64,000 nucleotides of DNA from Ascidia mentula (taxonomy: Eukaryota > Chordata > Ascidiacea > Phlebobranchia > Ascidiidae). Positions 1-13,100 of the stretch are shown here, piece after piece. Location of the stretch: contig OX387205.1 of the NCBI GenBank assembly GCA_947561715.1, positions 14,451,001 through 14,515,000 of the forward strand, given 5' to 3'. The first letter of the stretch is position 1. Every line of letters begins with the position of its first letter. A program made the position numbers and the translations under genes. Under the pieces are notes generated by a model, which worked only from the letters and a program-made list of their open reading frames with translations, was not told where the DNA came from and made no database searches.

Positions 1-719
1 CTTATTCACGCATCGACTCTTTGTAGAATGGGAAGAGAATGGAACCTAATGGCGTGAGTTTTGAAGTTGATTTTACTGGTCGGAAAACGTGCAAGTTTGT
101 TTCTGACTTGGTTTAATTTGGTGCGTGATTGCAAATTTTTACCAATGGTGCGTAGGTTTTTAAAAGTTTGCATAGTTGAAGTTGGAACAACTTATTTTCG
201 TTTCGCAGAGTTGATAGATTAATTTGTTCCGGGACAGATATTTCAAGTAGCTAGGAAAATCGCGATCTGTTTTCAAATCTATATGGATGAGGCCGTCCAA
301 TGTTACAGCACAAAATAACACACAAAGATCTTTGAGGGGAATTTTCCTATTAAAACGCATTTTTTTGCGTATCGCCGAACCAAAAGCTTTCGGCCAAAAG
401 AACTTCCCGCACCTTGTTATTCGTGGGCGCATTTAAAAGCTTTTTGCAGAGCTGCCGATGCATAGGGGGTAAAATTGCAAGCTTGGCTGTCTTTAAAACA
501 TCTATGAGCGCACAATAAACAGATTGCTGTCGTTCGCCAGGTCGCTCCCGGCTTGTTACGACCTTTCCAAACAACTAATTACCCGAATAATTAAAGTGTG
601 AGCTGAAAAAAATTCATGATAGCGGTTGTGACGTATTGCTAGTGTCGCAGTTGACGTCACAAAAAACAGCGCAATTTTGCTCTAAAATGCGATCGATGAC
701 GTTTTTCTTGATGAAGTCA
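1..719. other. BCL11 3' flank / probable 3' UTR
   Basis: No coding feature was recognised. The stretch next to the stop holds a TGACGTCA palindrome (652-659). Most of it is probably 3' UTR of BCL11, but the end cannot be placed from sequence alone. Confidence 0.4.
112..117 (-). promoter_or_regulatory. BCL11: Possible polyadenylation signal (ATTAAA) for BCL11
   Basis: ATTAAA reads on the minus strand about 600 bases past the BCL11 stop. No AATAAA was found on that strand between 1 and 719. The true 3' end may equally lie outside the window. Confidence 0.25.
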
Positions 720-1152
720 TTATACTAGCTCATCATGCGGAGGAGGCTTGACAACCACTAGAGGCGTTGGCTCTGGAGGTGGTTCAGTTGATTGCGCCTG
801 CATCTCGTTTTGATCAACAGCCGCTGTGCTGCTGTTGCTGTTGTTGTTGCTGTTGTTATTGCTGTTGTTGTTGGCGTTATTTATGTTAAACATTCCGGCG
901 CCAGCGAATGGAACAGCCCTGGGGGCGAGAGAATTTGTGTCCAAGCCGGGATTACGGTGGGGGATTAACCTGGAAAGCACCGAACCCGGATCCTTCATCA
1001 CCGCACTGCCAGCCGCTAGGTGGTGCGGTGGAGGGATGAGTTGCGGTTGTGGGTTTGACGTCACGAAGTTGTGTTGGTTGATTGCCACGTGATCAAACTT
1101 GTTGCCACGTGTCGAGTCGCCATGTTGTTTCTTGACGTGTTTCTCCAGCGTG
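720..1152 (-). CDS. BCL11: BCL11 exon 12 (end of zinc finger 6, Asn-rich tail, stop)
   Basis: The acceptor ATCATCGCAG is followed by the base that completes Ser, then [12 protein letters not shown], which supplies H933 and H938 of finger 6 (human STLEKHMKKWHSD). Vertebrate BCL11A ends about a dozen residues later. Here the protein goes on for roughly 130 residues rich in Asn, Pro and Ala, with three consecutive NNNS units (AAC/AAT/AGC codons, positions 829-880), and ends PPPHDELV before TAA. Confidence 0.96.
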
Positions 1153-4100
1153 CTGCGATGATAATGTTGGATTGTGGTTTAAGTTTCTGTGGGAGGCCGA
1201 AAGATCAATCATAACAGATGGCTCCATGGATAAATTGTTACTGATGCTGCCAGGCATATCTATTGCTGAATACTGCCCTTTTGGCAAACTTTATTTTATT
1301 GACGTTTCTTAACGTTTTGGCTGTTATGCAGCAGCCTTCATCAGGAGGTAAGAAATAAAGTTTGCCAGAAGGGCGGTATTCAGCAAGGCTCTATGGATGT
1401 TTCATGTCAGAAAAATATATTTCGCCTAAGAGGCATCAATAAAGTTTCTGTGAATGCGGAGTTTAAAAACAGAAGCACCATAAAAAAGCGACAAGGTTGG
1501 ATATTCAGTATTATTTATATTATTCTTTGCATTGCGGTTTATTATATAAAAACAAGTTTTCTGTAAACAGGGAAGCTTCGTCCCAGTAATTCGATATAAA
1601 AATTTGGTTTGAAAGCAATGCGATCCCTTGGTGTCGCTCACGAGCATTTCAAGATTGACATTTACGACGTCGTGACTTCAACAAGCATTAATTTCTAAGT
1701 TACCTTTACATCGTTGGTTGATTCACAACAAACTATTATATAAAAGCAAAACAGCCATAATAGTGATAGGCTTCTGGTTTAAAAGCAAGCCCAGTGCCAC
1801 AGTCACCATGGCTGCACTGATAAGACCTTACAGGTCTAAAAAGCGCGTACCACCGCCTGCAGCTCAAAACTATCATTTGATTCATTAATCTTGCCTGATT
1901 CTAGAGACGAAACGTACCTGTATACAGAGAAAGGCATCCCGCATATATCGCACCTGTACACGTCCCGCCCGTTTAAACCATGTGTGCGCATATGACGCGT
2001 TAGTTTGCTTGACTGGGCGCAGGCGTAGTCGCACAACCGGCATTTGTAAGGTCGTTCTCCTGTGTGCATTCGTCTGTGTACGGTCAAATTTGACGTATTT
2101 TTGAAAATCTGCGAAGAAAAAAACGGATCAATGGCTTGAGTTTATGTTGCTTTGCTAAAATGTAACAGGAGGTCAAATTTTTCCAAAGTTTGTTGTAATT
2201 CCAAAGTCAAGGTTCTAATAAACTGTGTTAAAAGTGTGAACAGAACGACCATAAGTTGGACAACGGATAAAACTGACAGTTATTTTGCTATAAACAAAAC
2301 ACACATCAAAACGCGCACCTTTAACGTGGTTAAATAAATCAAGCTAGTCGTGCGATAATGTTGCATGACCTTGAATCTCACCTTGCCACAATATTGACAC
2401 GTGTCGTTGCGCACTGATCCGCGACCACGTGACCTTGGCGGGCCGCCATTGGTCGACGATCTTGATGGACTTTGAGTCATCGGCTGAGACATCCAAGCTT
2501 GTTGGGTATTCCCCACTGACCTCGGTATACTGAGCATAGGATAAGGAGAGATCTGATTGGTCGGCGCCATTGTGGGACGATTCTGATTGGCTGATCGCGG
2601 TTCGCCTGCCATAATCTGTCTCATGTGGTCCATCAGTAGGGCGTTCTGTATGTCACCGAACTGTGAGGCAATGGAAACGACATCTCCTATCTCAGGCATG
2701 GCAGTAGCAGAAGATCTACGGACTTGTTGGGCAGCTGCGGCCGCTGCAGCCATCGCTGCTTGTGATTGAAAAGTCGGGGACATTATTTGGGAGGGGTGTC
2801 CATCAGCTAAACCTAAAAAATAAGAATTGTCGGGTCGAATAAACAAACAAATAAGATGGAAACAAACAAATAAGATGGAACATTGTTGCAGCAAATCAAG
2901 TGCTTCAGCAGTAGTTTTTGTGGAGCAGTTATTCATAAATGCAAAAGAACCCGCGATCCCATATAACATATCGTTAGTTACGCAAAATATTCAAAATGTG
3001 TCACTTTTTCTCTATTTCTTTGCTTAAACTTATTTATTTCAACGTTGAAGTTACCTATGCTCATTTTTCCTCACAAACCGACTTACCGGCGCTTGGCGGG
3101 GTGCTGCGACTGCTAGTGGTTGAAGAATGGCGCACTGGACGTCCACCAGGGGACGTGTTTGACATGAAAGGGTTGTGGAGGGGATTCCCGTTAATAGATG
3201 AAAGAGCTGGTAACGAACCTCGTCTCGTTGCAGTCAGAAAAGAATTCGATTTCTCCGTTGCGTTGTCTGAAAGAGGATTTAATGAAAATAACGTGTATTA
3301 GTGTTGTTCCGGGGCTTTTTTTCAAAAATTACATGAATATTAACAAACAGGATTCAATGCGCTTGCTTTAATACAGGATAATATAATGTAAAAAACTAAA
3401 TTTCGCCCTGTGAACACCGTCGGTTTCAGTGAAGTAAACGCACACTTAACAATAAAAAACCTATCTTGGACAAAGAATTCGCTTTGCCTAAAATAACAAA
3501 CAATTCGTTGAAAGTGGAGTGAAGTAGTGGTTTGGTAGCAACAGACATCACGTAAACTGAAGCGCCCGCTCCTTGGATTTAGCCGTTTACATTCTCACCT
3601 AAACTCTGCTCCTTATCCGCAGGTGACGACAAACTCCTGCTCATTCCCTTCCCGGATTCATCGTTACGAGGAACAGGGAAGGGAGGGATGTTGGGATAAA
3701 ACGGGGAAGAACTCTCTTTCCGACCTCCAGAATTCCCGAATTGAAGAGGAGATCTCTCTCGTTTAATCCTCTTCAATCCTTCCTCTTTCTCCTGCTCATC
3801 CCGTGACCTCTTCGTCCTCCTACCTTCGTTGTAGGATCCGGAATCCTCCGATGCGGGTCTCTCACTCTCATCAGCATAATCACCCCCGTTTATGTTCTAG
3901 AATATTATGATAAATGATAGAAGCTTGTTATATTTGTTATTTGTGAGCGCGAATCTGCGCTGTCGTCCGTGGAAGTTCGCTGTACATAATTAGACAAAGT
4001 AACTTTGTTTACGTAACAAAGTAACAAACGTATTTGATGTTTTACGCGGCAATGTAACAGACAAAGTAGCATAAGTATGTGATATTGTCGCATCACAGGG

Positions 4101-7100
4101 ATGGATCGCCCCCACTGCCGGATCCTATAAGACCATTATGTTTACTGGCATCACATCCAAGCTGGATCAGCTACTTTTTCCTAACAAGTCAGGGCGAGAT
4201 ATGAAAAATCAAGCTCCCAGTGAGGTTTGAACTCATGACTCTGGGCTATCCAGGCCCAACGCTCTACCAACTGAGCTACAGAATATCAGCGGTTAGAGGG
4301 TGGCCAAGATACACTGGTAGGCAAGCGCACAACTTGCCAAGGAACCTTTACATTAACCTCTATACCACCGTATAATTAAAAGTCATACGTGTATCACACT
4401 ATCGCCTGACATGGTAGGATCGTTTAGTGCAGTTTGCTGGGATGGCAGTGATCCTGATGAATCGTGTAATTATTAATGCCAAGGAATAACATCATACCGG
4501 GAGTTCTTCTTGATCGTTCTCTTCGTTAAAAACTGAGTCGTCGTCGCTTGGAATTGGTGAATTGGGGGCTGATCTGGTTTGTAATTCGAGGGAAGGTCGT
4601 CTGACGAAGTGAATATCTGAATCGCCTTCAGATCGTGTCCGCTTGAGGGCGCACGAGTCGTCGATGAAGTTGGATTCGTTGCATCTGTTGTTGGTTGAGG
4701 GTAAGTTTGGTTGCAGGAAGGAAAAAATGATTTTGTCCGTTTCAAGGGTGGTTGGAAGTTTTTGAGACTTTAGTAAGCAGCAGATATTTTTATCATACTT
4801 GAGAAATGGAGCCAACTATATGTGTTTAGTGACCTGCAGACAGGGCCACTGTTTCGATCTATTCGGTCTCATCAGTGAAGCTGGGTGATTGTTAACGATC
4901 TTGTCAACTAAATAGCCAGGCGAAGACTGGCCGTGTCTGCAGCTTACTTGAAACAAATTATTGCCTCCATTGCTTATGCGTCATAACAAATGTAGATTGC
5001 ATCCAAATAGGATTCCAATTTCAATTCGGCACTAAACTCAACAACTTACTTAGTTTAAACTCAATCAAAACAATCATGATCAGGAACTTACGAATCGAGG
5101 CCGTTTGATTCTGAATCGGCACTTGAACCTTCGTCACCGAAAACACTGCCATCATGTGGCGATTTCGCGTGTTCTGAAGGTGGTTTAGAGTCACTAGATT
5201 CTGTCGTCTGACCTACATCATGTGATACAGGTGTCATGGGATATTAGCATGAGCGTAACAAGTAAATAACAACAGGTTTAGCATGTCTGCAGATGTCAAA
5301 GCATTCATTAACATGGACAACAGGCGTGGTTTAGAACCCGGAGTTCAACTTACTTTTGAAGGTACTGCGGGATGCGATCTCATCGCGGTGGACTTTCATA
5401 TGACGTCTCAACTTGCTCGCTTGCGAACACCGGTAATCACACAGGTGGCAACTGAAGGGTCGTTCGCCAGTGTGGGAGCGTCTGTGGACGACCAGATTGC
5501 TCGCAAAGCGGAAAGTTTTCCCGCAAAACTCGCACGATTTCCGTCGTCTGGTGTAAGCCCACTTTGTGGCTCGTCGGTAAAGTTCACGACCGGTTTGTGC
5601 CTTTGAACAAACGATGCCAGAAGCTGAACTCATCGATGAACAGCGAGTCAGGGCGTTTGCTTTGCTTTCAACGCCTTGTCCAGACTCCTGGGCGCCCTCG
5701 CCCGACTCGTTTCCATCCTGTTGCGAGCGGATAGAGGGCGCTGATGAGTTGTGCTGCGGGGATAGCACGGGGCTCTTGGTTTGCGACGCTAGGTGCCGCA
5801 AACGAGCCGAATAATTGCCCTGTTTCACTTGGTTCAGGATATCTAAGGTGGTGGCGTACGTCTGATTGTTGGCCTCGCCTTCTTGAAGTGTAGGTTGGCT
5901 GATGTTGCGATGAGTTTGCGCGGGAACTTGGCTGCACACGTATGTGGGGCATTGACCCGCAGCTGCTGAAGCAATGGCGAAAGCGGCAGCAGTTTGAAAA
6001 AAACGGTTGCGTTCGTCAGTGTTAGCCGGAACCGCGGCCGGCCCATGGTCCCCTGGGTTACGTGTGGAAGCAACCTGGATCATCTGGTTGAAGAAATTTA
6101 AACTCGGTGACGTCATGGCCGTTTGACGCCCTTGCGTGACGTCATTAGGGTTTATGGGTGCCTGGACGGTGAGGCTATGACCGCGTTCGAGGGGAGGTGG
6201 AAGTCGTCTCCTAAATAACGACCAAAGTTAGTGACGAGGAAAATGATAAAACGTATTAAACGCTAGAACAGCACGACAAATTAAGGTATGTGAATTCATG
6301 GAGAACAAAAAATATCGACCATATCTGTAGGTGTTCCAGTTCTTATGTGTTTACGTATAATATACATTATTTTATTTGCTAAACAATATGTGTTGTCTAC
6401 TTCCGCTGTACAGTTCACTGGTTGCGCATTCCTAATGCTGAGATAACAAAGATCGTTTCAAGTCAAGTTGGCTGTTTGATAGAGAATTGACACCAGTGAA
6501 CTGTACAGGAACAGTTATTGTAAACTACCTAAATACCAACATAATTCGATATATATAAACCACTCGTATGGGCAGGGATGCATCACGTGACCCTTAAGAG
6601 CGTACTTACCTCGGCTCGCTTGGTGGCGCTACATCCACGCCGCTACATCCCTGCGCTCGTTGAAGATGTTGCAGAAAACTCACGGCCGAACCGAATTCTT
6701 TTGAGCCCGTTTCATCGGGTGACGTTGTACCTAAACGAATGACGTCATCTGGTTAACTAGGTTGCGAATAGATTTTTTTTATTCTTTAAACAAAATGGAC
6801 CATGATGTAGAGGTTATGTTAAATAATTAAGGGTAACTATATGGAGAGTATGCATAGATATTGTGCTGCGGTTCCAGCCTGGCATAGCATAATGTTCAGG
6901 TACCCTGTGTATTCTTAAGCAACATATTTTATTCAGGCGAGTGAGAAGAAGTTTGTGAAACAAACAAAGTTAAGCTTTCCAAGCCAGTCGGAATGAAAGA
7001 TTTAACATAATCCTAAAGTTCATGTCGGGGGTTTACGCTGAAACTGTGAAGAACGTTCGGTGTTGCGCAACAATTGTGTATTCGAGTGTAACAGACGGCT

Positions 7101-10100
7101 TACATGCATTTCAAAAAATTGCCCAAAGTCATAATTCAAACAGTTTTCATCTTACATACAATAAAATAGAACGGGAGTGTGAATTTATCAAATAAAATTT
7201 CGAAACAACTTTTTGTCTGAGAACCTTATAGGTGCAATCCATCAAACAGAATCAAAAATAACAAAATTACACAACAAGGTCAAAATCCACAGGTCAAAAA
7301 GATAGAATAAATGACCTTTGCCGGGCTTATGTAAGCGAGCAATTTGCATAAAACCAAGCAGCCCATTGACGTCACCCTGACTAGAAGTCATGAGAAAGTG
7401 GTTTCTTCACCTAAACAAAGTTGGCCATTCGATCTAAAGCCACGGCAATGGGCGTTTTATAATCTGTCATGACTTCAGTCCATCGGTATGCACAAGATGA
7501 TTCATTTTAAGTTCATGGCTTGCTGCTATGTTGGAATAGGTCAGTAGGTATGCATGGTTTAAGAACGACTTTTAATGGTTGCGAATTGCTGGACATTATT
7601 TTTTAGCGCATGAATTAAAATGTTTTGTTGTTCACTCAGTCCTTTCCCGACACACAAGCATATCAATGTGTAAAGTGTTGATTGAAAGTTGTTATTCCTG
7701 AAATTATTGAGTTATTTTGTCTTTCGTCGACACAAGTTCTTTGGAAATTCCACTTGACCTCAACAAAAGTGTTTTCAGAAATATTTTGTCACGAGTGGAA
7801 AATAAAAACAACTAAGTATAAAAAATTAGCCTGTGTTTATTATTGCCAAAGGATTCGCAAACAACTAACAGAATGACAACGAACACAAATTTATCAAATC
7901 ACCAACACATAAACCGACCACATCGAAGCAGCCAAGTGAAATGGGCCGGAGAAACCCAAAAACGAATCAAAAAACTGAAGAATGTGAATTCAAGTCAAGC
8001 TTAACCGCCAACAGACGCTACCCAGGTAGTCCGGATCAAGGTTGAAGGTTACTAAGGATCAAGGAACAGAAATAGAAAAGGCATTCGATTTTTGATAAAT
8101 CACACTTGTGCGTGTTGGAAGTTGGCACTTCATAAGAAATGTTTGCCGAAATCTCTGAACAGAAAATGTGAATAATTTAAACTGGTGTTTAAGTAAAGTA
8201 AATTGTAAATTACAAGCAATTGGTTTGTTTGCCGGCGGGTTACAGCTAGTTTGTTGCCCAATGGGTAATGGCGGCTGTATAGTCACCATAAAGTGGAAGT
8301 CTTGTCGGCTATTTAGTTATCAAGATCGTTGTAAGTTACATCATAGCAACACTGATGAGACCAATTAAGTTGTAGTCTGCAGCTCACCCATGAGCAATGT
8401 TTGGTAATATATTCTCCCCCAATAGTAGTAAAAAGTGGCTGATCCAGCTTGGCTGCAATGACTGTAAACCAAACAGTAGTTAAATATTTCAATGGGAGAT
8501 TACTTGTCAGATGGCAATGAACGTTCTCTTCTGGGTTTAATCACCTTGTTGAGGTCTGGTAAAACTTTCAGTGGCAAACCAACATATACTCTGGCGCCCC
8601 GATATGTAATTGTTCACACCAAAACGTCACAAAAAGGCGGGTAATTACGTAACAATCGAGAACGCGATCAAACGGAGTCTGCTTATCATCTGAGGGGGTC
8701 GCTGTTGAACGGAGAAGGGATTTCATCATCGTGTCCGAGACAGAGGATTCGAACACCGCGAAACTTCTTTGTTCAACTAAACGCCCCTGGCCATACTAAG
8801 CATATTCCCTATCTATAGTAAACTTAGCCAAAGTACAAACAGGGGGAGTACTGGAGCTACTTTTTGTTGGGAAAGAGGTCTCAGCCAATGTTGAGTTGCT
8901 ATATCGGCGCCTAGTCACGAAAGTCGTTAATGTCCTTTTGTTTACCGATCGGCTGCTAGTTGAACTTCAACTTAAACCACAGGTACTCACACCCGTTTAC
9001 TCCTGCAACGTGTGGAAAGTATTTATAGGAAGTCCAAGTTTACGAACCCAGGCGTCCGACACAAGCATACATCCTATATAACCAGCGGTTGGTAAATTTT
9101 TAAGCCAGACGAAAGCAGGGTGACGTCTTGTTTTTCAGTCATTACAAGGAGTTTCGCAACCTCGTGGCGTCCTCCTGAGTTGCTTAAATTTCGCCGCAAG
9201 TCAGGGTAGGCGATCTTACGTAGTCAAATGTAAGCATCGCCTTTGCACCACCAAGAAAGAAAAGACTCCATGCGTAAAACAACACACATAAGCCATTGTA
9301 CAACTAATTCGAAAGTATTGAAACACCTTCTGTGTACATCAAGGAGGCAAGTGCAATACGTTCTCTACGTAGCCAACTTTACTTAATATGTGGAAATTTA
9401 GTTAACTTTCGGCATCAGCGTCACCATGATTTCCAACAAATTTAAATGAAGTTGCTTCATCGCTTTAAAAACCAACGCGACTTTAGCTTGCATTGGTAGA
9501 ATCCTTGCAATCCAGGCTTTGTATTTGTGTTTGACAACCACACTTGTAATGGTTAAACCCGCATATGACTTGCACAGATGTTTCGCGTTACTTGCAATGT
9601 AATTTAACAGAAAAACATTTCTCCAAAAGGCGATTTCCTTTTCCTGACAGGGTGTGACGTCACAATAGGCGATATTCGTTCATGGAACCGTACACGTAAC
9701 CAACACATGTGCTGATGGCTGACAGAACTGTAAATGGCAACAAACCAAGCATTAATGTTTGTCATAATACAATGCATTGTGAATTCTGCCTAAACACGAA
9801 GCAAAACCAGTAAAAGATTGCATCTTCACCACAAGCACTGAGCACAAAACTAGAATGGGCGGCTAAACAGAAATTGTGGCTTTAGCTAAAAAGTAGCACT
9901 TTTTTGAGAGAAATGTCCCAGCAGTCATACAAGATACATATGGTGTTTTGACGCTCAAAAAAGTCAACAGCTTCAGACGATCAGAAGGTTGTGATATTAA
10001 CCGCATGGTAGCGCTGTTGTGCGGTTTCGTGTTCATTATAAAATGTTTACAAATTTTCAACGTCAAAATTGTTGTTGGAAATAGTTAAAGCACGAAGGGC

Positions 10101-13100
10101 GACAAATTTGATCAAAACGCTAATTTCCGCACCGAAGATGCTTCAGTAACAATTAGCGCTGTTTCGCAATATTGCCACCATTTTATCCTTACAAAAAAAC
10201 CTAATGTTAGACGGTTGGGTAATACGTTTTAACGTTACACAAACCCTGTACCGTTCATATTGGAGGGTGCCGCACTTTTTTAGGCACCTTTTTGCGAGTA
10301 AATACATCTAACCTGATTGATGTTGGTTTGTGCGAGATTTCCGTTAAGGGGCAAGGTGGGGTTCGATGTAAACGGACATCCAATCTTTGAACCCGACAGT
10401 CGCTAAAGCTAGCTGAGCTAACAACATTGAGGTTGGAAGGAAGTCGGTGACACGCAGACGAAAGTTACGTGACTTAAAAATGCGGCCCTGGTCGGTTGGT
10501 TGCATCAGTTTTGGCTGTTCACAATTTTTAAGCGATTTTTGATTGTTTTTGTGATGTTTTGTCACCAACACTTGCAAATATTCAACTAAACTTTCGGTGA
10601 CTTTGATGATCCTGGCCCGTTTGTATCTAAACAATAAACTTGGCTATGTTAAATGCTGACAGTGCAAGTCAGTGCTCATTTTTTTGTACAGGACAGGACA
10701 AGTTAAAGCTTTACATAATCCGTGACCTGCCATTCAAACTAAAGCGTGCTTATTCATCACAAAATGCCCCAGACCTAATTTTTCATCGGCCGTACTTTGG
10801 AAATTACGCCGGAGAAACCATCGCCATTTGCCACAAACACACGGAAAACCGACACCCAACCATATTTGACAGATCACTGGAAACATAGGAAGTTCACGGT
10901 CGTATACAGTAGACCGGTGCTGACAGTGTAACCTTTGTATTTTCCCATTTGTATAATTGTCGCAACCAAACGATACCTGTTTGGTAATTACATCATGCGA
11001 ATTTTTACCGAAAAGCCAGTGATTCTACAGACAGGAGAGGAACTCGCCCCTTGTTCTGGCGACTGACTGGTTTATTCGATAACACAACCACAAATTATTT
11101 CCAACGTTTCTGTTCGTTCAAACCGCAGTTGATTGCGCAAAAAAATATCCGGCCCGTGTGCTAGTTGACGAGGGCGACACGTCAGCAACAAGTCTGTGTA
11201 AAAGGTTAAACGAAACTTAAGATCCCCATCAAGACGGCTGATGATTGGCTGAAATGTGGACATGGATGAGCGCACATGGTGTGGCGAGGAAAGATTACAC
11301 AACCACAGAAGCGTGGTGAAACCTGCACAGCGCAATCCTGTGGCCAAGTGCTTGTTTTTTCGCTGAAGACACTCGACAACAAGAGAAGGTGTCCAATACA
11401 CAGCTTAACGTTAAATAAAACGTACTTGAAGGCCGAAAATTGTTTGATTTCTCAAAAAGCTGTCAAGAGTCAGTGCGATTGAAACATATACTTAACCTTA
11501 AACGAAAGATAATTTCCTTTACAATCCAAACCTTCATGAAGCTATTTGAATTTTCTTCATGATTTATAAAACCTAAAGTTTTTTCCAAGGATTTGACGGT
11601 TTGCAAATACACCTTCACCGGGGTGACGATTAAAACTCAATAGGGGTTTTGGGAAAACGTGACAACATCCACATCGTGTATTGAGTTTGTTTGCCGTTAC
11701 CTTATGACCTTGGCAGTTAAACCCAATGTCGCGTGTGGACATTAATTAACGACCGATCGTTGGTTGGTTGGGCGCCAACCAACTCCCCCCCACACCCTCA
11801 CCCGCGCGCGCGTGATGGAACGTAAATCGCCCTTTCCCCCCATAATTGCACCCATGCGTGACGCGATTATTGATGCAAAGACAAAAGGAATGCATATAGA
11901 TGGGTTGGAGCTGGGAAAGGGGGAATTCAAAAGCATTTTTTTCGGGGTAATGAAGCGAGATAATCTACCTGTTGTTTATTTTAATACCAGTAACAGTAAA
12001 ATGTGTCACAATATCTGAAGTTATAACAGAAAAACCTCAAAGTTATGCTTCTATAGGAGCATTTTCGTAACAAATGTTGCGAAAGGTTTCGGTACTGATG
12101 AAAGAAGAAGCGAAAAAAAACAGGTAATATTAGGGCAATTACAGGAAACGTGCCAACCCCAAAAAAGCCGCAGATTGTCGGAAAGTTTTGTGACTTGCGA
12201 GGGAAAGTTGGCCGGAAGGGGGTGGGGACATAAAGCAGTAAACTTACGACAAGGGCAAAAGTCCGACTTTTGTCTCGACCTTGTGGCAGTCGGATCCGTG
12301 GCCAATCATTCACAAGCCAGCAAACACAAGTCGTCTCGCCCGGTCAAACCGCATCGTTTGACGAACGAAAATGCTTCGCCGGCAGCGGCTGCGGTGGCCT
12401 ACGCACACCAGGCGCTGATAGAGCGTTCTGTTGACTGTGGTGGAGCGGAGACTGGGCAGCCGCTCGCCTCCGCCGAGCCGAAAACGTGGTAACAAGATAG
12501 GGTGGCCCGTACAGCCGTCAGCCGGTCACGTACCAGACAGAGAGAAAAAGGCAAGCGGGCTCGGACTTCGGCGCGACCCCTTGGCAAATACACTGCGCCG
12601 GTAAACCGATACAACAAACACAGAAGGCGCGCGGACGCGTTTTGTTTCGTCTGGGCAGCGGAGAGAACGCGCGCGTGAACTCTGTTGCGCCCGCCTGCCT
12701 GTCGAGCAAGCGATGCGTGACGGCACGTGCATACACACTCACGCCCACTCTCAACCCGGGCGCTCATCCGAGCTGACCGCTGACCGCAAAATCGGCCGAA
12801 CCGAAGTGCGCGCGCATAGTTCACGGTCACGAGGGGGGCGATCGACCAATGGGCGTCCAGCAATATGTTGGATGGTGACCAAATCGTCTGGGCGGCCTCG
12901 AGCACAATCACACGCGAACGCGCGAGAGGTAGCCGAGTGGTCGTGAACTTCAAGTCTACTTCGGGCGTTTTTTTTCATGCACGTCCAGTCGTTGCTCCTG
13001 CGGCGTCCCTGCTGCAATTGCCGCGTGTTCGAAGGGCGAATAACTGCCGCGGTTGCGCTGGTCTCACGACGAGCTATAGCATGCATTGATCGGGTCGCAG

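Noticed and set aside
826-1092. Plus-strand poly-Leu ORF
   Set aside because: It is the antisense of the Asn/Ser repeat in BCL11 exon 12.
4212-4284. Functional tRNA gene
   Set aside because: D and T arms look good, but the 5' and 3' acceptor strands do not pair and a SINE tail follows.
12399-12953. 184-codon minus-strand ORF in the CpG-rich block
   Set aside because: Several competing frames of similar length, Arg/Ala-rich from CpG content, and no BCL11-like sequence or matching phase.
12926-12960. GGTAGCCGAGTGGTC, an A-box-like sequence
   Set aside because: No B box or tRNA fold follows.
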